Assembly: GCA_029204225.1 (NCBI GenBank)
Contig: CM055095.1
Coordinates: 45,557,446 to 45,621,445, forward strand
DNA: 64,000 bases
From: Diphasiastrum complanatum
Taxonomy: Eukaryota; Streptophyta; Lycopodiopsida; Lycopodiales; Lycopodiaceae
Direction of reading: 5' to 3'
A program made the translations under genes and the position numbers. The notes below the pieces were generated by a model. The model searched no databases and was not told the DNA's origin. It was given only the letters and a program-made list of their open reading frames with translations. Positions 59,345 through 64,000 of the stretch are shown here, in pieces (within the stretch, counting starts at the first letter, position 1; each line of letters starts with the position of its first letter).

Positions 59345-61577
59345 AGCGTTTCTCAGAAATGTTTTTTTTTTGGGGGCAATATGAGTATCAAATTAAAGCA
59401 TTGATAAAGAGCAATACATTTATGTAGGTTGCCGAATGTTTAAGGTACAATGTGTTCCAGTTTAGGTGCATCAATCCCTGTTGGATTCTATCAAGGATAA
59501 AAATTCGGAATGGCTTGTTGTGTGACTTTTGATATCTTTTTTGTCAATTCATTCAGAGCTACTATTGGGTCCAATGAGGCCTATGATGCCAATTGGCTTA
59601 AACTTCCAGAGTACTCTCATTCTTGCTAGTGCTCCCTTAGGTTCGGTCAAGGTTACGGTCTCATAACAGAGAACAACAGATCTATAACCACCCAATACCT
59701 TGCCCTTATGAGACTTTTTATATTCTCACAAGATTCAAGGAATTGAATGGCCGTAGTTCCTGGTTATGTGGTAGCCAAACCAGGTTTTGCTGCTAATGTG
59801 GAAGAAATAAAGATAATATTAGCATTTACAAGACGAAAATAGTTCGAGAACTATATGAATTTTTATGCGACTGGGAATCACAATCTAAGGTTTATATTTA
59901 ATTTTACAAATCAGGTTGATATATTGGATCACTACAATGCCAAAATGGACACCGTCGGCTACACAAGTTTTCCATAAATTGAATAAGGCTCTATTATCAA
60001 CGCCATTTTTTGACCACCCTATTGGACAAAATAATTCCATGTCCATGTAGACGCTTCACATGATGCTGTTGGAAATGTCTGGTGAGCAAGCTTAGTTCAT
60101 CTTGTCAATTGGTGGGTAATTTTAGACACACCATTGTCATTATGTAGTGTAGAAAAAAATATAGTATTTGGAATTTGAAACTACGTTGTCCTTGATAAAA
60201 AAATAAGTTGATGTGGAGAAAGATCTTTTGTTGTACATTTGTATGTGACGCTCAAAGTTGAAGGATTGTTTAATTGTTACAAAATGAATAATCTCAATTC
60301 AAAAGGACTAAATAATAGAACACATTTTTGTGCTCACTCCATGTGAAAACGTGTGATGTGTGCTAGTTGCCACAATAATATGCCATTACCAGTCCCTCTG
60401 AAAAATAGGATAACGAATTTGTTAAACCTATACATGTAAGAGCGAAGGGGATGCAGCATAACACATCCTGGTGGAAACATATTCTCATATAAAAGAGTAG
60501 AAGCCAAAGTTTTATGGAAAGAGTCGTTAGAATTTCTCTGATGAATCAAGTAATCACATAGAATAAATGCCTTTGATCCTTGACCTTCAAGCTGATATAG
60601 GTGTAGATAACCTTAAGCAAAGAAACGCCCCTTGGGCAACTACACCTTGCCCTTATTCCTGAATTGTGCATCCATTGCTCTCTAACTCGATCATTAATCC
60701 TTGATTAAGATATTCACAAACCTGAAAAGAAAATAAGTAACTCCCGATACATGCAAGATCTCTGTCTTGTCTTCCAACCTGTATATGCTTGGATAAACAC
60801 AAGACCTTTGTTGTCCTTTTTTCTTGCATGCAATATCACGCAACTGTAGCATGACTTCTATCTGCTGAAAAATAGCTCAAACTGAGCTTGCCATCACTAA
60901 TCACTACATGCACCCAAATTGTCTCATATTGTTGCTATATCCGGCAATGACCACGACTGAAACAGTTCCACAATAGACTTGATTTTACAGAATTTGGTAC
61001 TCACTTTGCATGGCTTTGCCTCTGTGTAATGAAGACCTCACTAGAGGAATGATAGAACCTTATGCAAATTAATTCTCACATAAGTCTTGCTCATAGAATT
61101 GACTTGTCCTCATGTTAAAATCCTCTCCTCGTTATGATAACAACCAGTAGATCTACTCTTGATGGCTTTGTTGAACCCTTTCAAATTGTACTTCAGATCA
61201 TGGTGATATAGCTAATATATGTAGATGAGTTATGACAGTAAATTGACACTTCTTTGCCCTTCTCTCCATACATCCCATAGCTAATCTTGATTCATTCACA
61301 TTGTTGCACAATTTGCAAAATACACGTGATTTGAAGACATGTATCTACGCGATAGTCAAACTGTCGAAGGCAGTCAAACTATCAAAGGACTATCGACGGG
61401 TGCTTGAATGTTCGATTTGAACAACTATCGAATCCAGCATTCGAACCCTTGTCACCCGACTTCATACAAGTTGCAAAAATACGCGTTTCGTGGGTTTTTA
61501 CGGTACGGAATCGTTTTGTGGTAGGGAATGGCTTCGTACCATGACCCATATACTTTTAAAAACAAAATTAACTAAGA

Positions 61578-61623
61578 TGTATGCATGGGGAGGAGGATGT
61601 ATGCGTCCTGCCCCATGCATACA
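61578..61623. other. Perfect 13-bp inverted repeat (hairpin)
   Basis: TGTATGCATGGGG and CCCCATGCATACA flank a 20-base loop whose ends (AGGA, TCCT) can also pair, giving a nearly continuous stem of about 17 bp. Function unknown. Confidence 0.75.
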
Positions 61624-63731
61624 CATTACTCCCCCTCTTCCTCTCTCACGATCCTCCGCCATTTCTCTCCAAGATCCACCTCTCTCTCTCTCTCTCTCTC
61701 TCTCTCATGGGCTCTATTATATAATAGCTACACGGTATATACGCTTTAAAACATCATGAAATGGGTCCTCCCTTATGATACCAAACTGATTAAAATACTT
61801 TACCTTGCCAAACTTGGAAATGGGACCCCTTATGAAGTTTTTTAAAAAAATGGTCTTGTTGGAGGGAAACTTGCTTTCCTTTGAACGGCTATGATCTCTG
61901 CACATTATAGGGATATGATCCTTTCATATACAAAAGGTTTTTGCATACTTAATAAGCATTTGTTTGGAAGCTTACATAGCATATTATAATGGTACGATTA
62001 GTATTCTGGATTCAAAATACATGTTTGGATTAGTTGCATTTGGACGCTGCCCCTAAAGCGAATTTGGAGCAAAATCGCAGGTATACCACGTGAACTCAAT
62101 GCTAATGGATCATCGCTGACAGCGAACCCTTTCATACTGTTTCATTGTTGATAGATACTTTCCAATGAATGTATTGATGGGCATAGCATGTGGGATGATG
62201 GCCAACAACTTACCTATGGCCAGACCATCGCGATTTTATAGAAGGATTTCAAATATGTTCGATGGTATGATGGCATCGCTTGTAACTACCAACTGGCCGC
62301 AGACCTGAAACGTGATTAATCGCATTACTAGCTTCTGATTTCTGAGAAAATCATGCGCTCATAACTTGCATGCGTTGATTGCATATTGAATACTTATTCT
62401 ACGCATGGTTTGATGCGACCGGCCGCCCTACAAGAGTGCTCATTGTCGCGCTAATGGTCTTTGATAATCATAAGTATTGAGCATATGATAATGGTAATAA
62501 GACGTATATGAGGATATGAATACTATCACTGCATCTGATAGCATATTGCTACAACTGTTAATGCTTCGATGAAGCACTGATGATTACTACGAGCACTATG
62601 ATGATCATTGTAACTAATACCTTCTATTGTTTGTTGGAAATTCGAGTACGGAAATGATATATGATTATAACGTGATAACTCTTTAACTTTATGTATGAGT
62701 TACGCTTGACTGATTCAATTATTATTCTGAGAATGTGATGAAGATTATTAGAATGCTACACATGCTTTAACTTGGTTCTTTCGGTTTGAATACATTAGTA
62801 CATAATGAGGATATCGCTTTAGCTGAGGAAGATGGATAGCTCACAGGAAGTGTCATCATCTCATATCCAGGTACGAAGTTATATTTTACACCAATGCGAT
62901 ATGTTGGAATCGTTAAAAATGCACATACGATGCAACATAGACGTCTAGACATGGTAAGAATGAGTTGGTATATGCATATGCGCTTCTTACTCTTGTCATA
63001 TGAAGGTTGGTTCAAATATGATATATGCAAGGCATGAATGTATAGAATGTAAAATTGCAAGTGAAGGTAGGCTATATAGCTGTTTTCTGGGTTTGACTAT
63101 GGTAGGCTTGTATCGCATGGATTTGCCCAAGCCGCAAGGTGCTTAGACTCCTAACTACCTTCTTAAGACGTCTTTGGGGCTAGCAGGGCACGTATCTGCC
63201 CTAGTACCTAGCACTGATGCTATAGTCATGACTTGTTTTAATTATGCATTTAAATAGTAGCTTCTTACATGAAAAATACAGAAAGTTTTTTATATAAAAA
63301 AATACATTCTCTTATCCCTTATGCTGATCAGTTTGGCTCTTGCCTTGATACGGTTCGTAAAAAGGGAAGAGTGTATTGCTAAGCATAAATTGCATGATTG
63401 GATATATCAATTGAATTCGCAGTCTTGTTGATAAAGTAACGAATCTTGTTTTAGACATAGATAACAACTGATGCTCAGCTATGACACCTGTCTTCCTCAC
63501 TTAACTAACTCTTGTGGTTTTGTTTTGTGGGATGGTGGCAGGTAACAGTTGGGTGTCCTAAAACTTGCTTTGCTTTATGGTACTCTATACTATAAGACTT
63601 TATACAACTTTATTTGTACCTGTTATGGTATAAATTGAAGGATTCAAAGGGTTTGGTCTTGACTTGTCAAGAGAGACTATGTGAAATTTTGTTACTCTCT
63701 CTCTTTCTTCTTTTTATTACTCCCCCCCCCC

Positions 63732-63785
<54 letters not shown>

Positions 63786-63886
63786 CAAGATCCAAAAGCA
63801 AGAAGACAGGAAGAAAAGAAAATAGAGGAGGAAGGAGGGAAGAGGGAGGTGAAAGAAATTTTCTTCAAGCCAAACGACCCTTTCAA

Positions 63887-63927
63887 ATGCCAAAAGTGAC
63901 TGTTGGAGGGTTTCGCTTCACCTTCAG
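63887..63927 (+). CDS. Possible first exon of a gene running off the right edge
   Basis: An ATG at 63887 starts MPKVTVGGFRFTF and meets a good donor, CAG|GTAGGT, at 63928. It follows a (CT)n-rich leader of the kind common in plant 5' untranslated regions. I do not recognise the peptide, and 13 codons are too few to call a family. Confidence 0.2.
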
Positions 63928-64000
63928 GTAGGTAATGGGCTCTCTGAAGATAGAAATGCACTAGAGGATCTTCTTTATTCAGAATGCATACTCGAGGAAG

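Larger units (their letters stand above)
59187..63880. other. Intergenic, no gene seen
   Basis: It contains a possible small CACTA-like element (59930-60149), a strong inverted repeat at 61578-61623, a (CT)n run at 61681-61707 and a C21 run followed by about 20 CT units at 63722-63781. None of the reading frames here shows a recognisable domain. Confidence 0.45.

Noticed and set aside
63901-63913. TGTTGGAGGGTTT identical to the first bases of the Tat LTRs
   Set aside because: Similarity stops after 13 bases; no LTR follows.

Overview
This is nuclear DNA of a land plant. The evidence is spliceosomal introns, chromovirus, Tat-type and copia LTR retrotransposons with plant-type primer binding sites, hAT and LINE remnants, long (GA)n/(CT)n/(CA)n microsatellites, and two host genes of plant families. 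The very large, transposon-filled introns and the LINE type would suit a big-genome lineage such as a fern or lycophyte, but that is a weak inference. I see no rRNA, tRNA, CRISPR or prokaryotic signals.

Layout. 1-6591: two copies of one young Ty3/gypsy chromovirus, head to head. A minus-strand copy with an open gag-pol runs off the left edge. It appears to have inserted into the integrase of a plus-strand copy, of which the 3' end (chromodomain, polypurine tract, LTR) remains. 6939-9860: decayed minus-strand LINE. 10.1-12.7 kb: microsatellites, two GAAACG-rich palindromic clusters (probable hAT ends) and a gypsy RT scrap. 13.2-15.4 kb: first two exons of a minus-strand alkenal/2-alkenal reductase-like gene, with a truncated hAT transposase in its second intron. 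16.1-21.5 kb: truncated copia element joined to a decayed gypsy element. 22.9-30.9 kb: Tat-lineage elements nested in each other, with one ~3.9 kb block inverted. 32.4-40.4 kb: a third, longer minus-strand Tat copy (gag, protease, RT, RNase H, part of integrase, extra ORF). 40.4-44.0 kb: no recognisable gene.

44156-59186 holds the most interesting locus: a 14-exon plus-strand gene model whose exon phases all agree. It predicts about 746 residues: signal peptide, one FAS1 (fasciclin) domain, then a complete amidase-signature enzyme with its Ser-cisSer-Lys triad. Its introns carry a hAT fragment, a LINE fragment, a large (CT)n(CA)n tract beside a splice donor, and a tandem triplication of the 3' splice site plus start of exon 12.

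59.2-64 kb is mostly featureless, with microsatellites, a strong hairpin, a possible small CACTA-like element and a possible first exon at the right edge. Apart from the two host genes, everything recognisable is mobile-element derived. All gene models are hand-built without transcript data.
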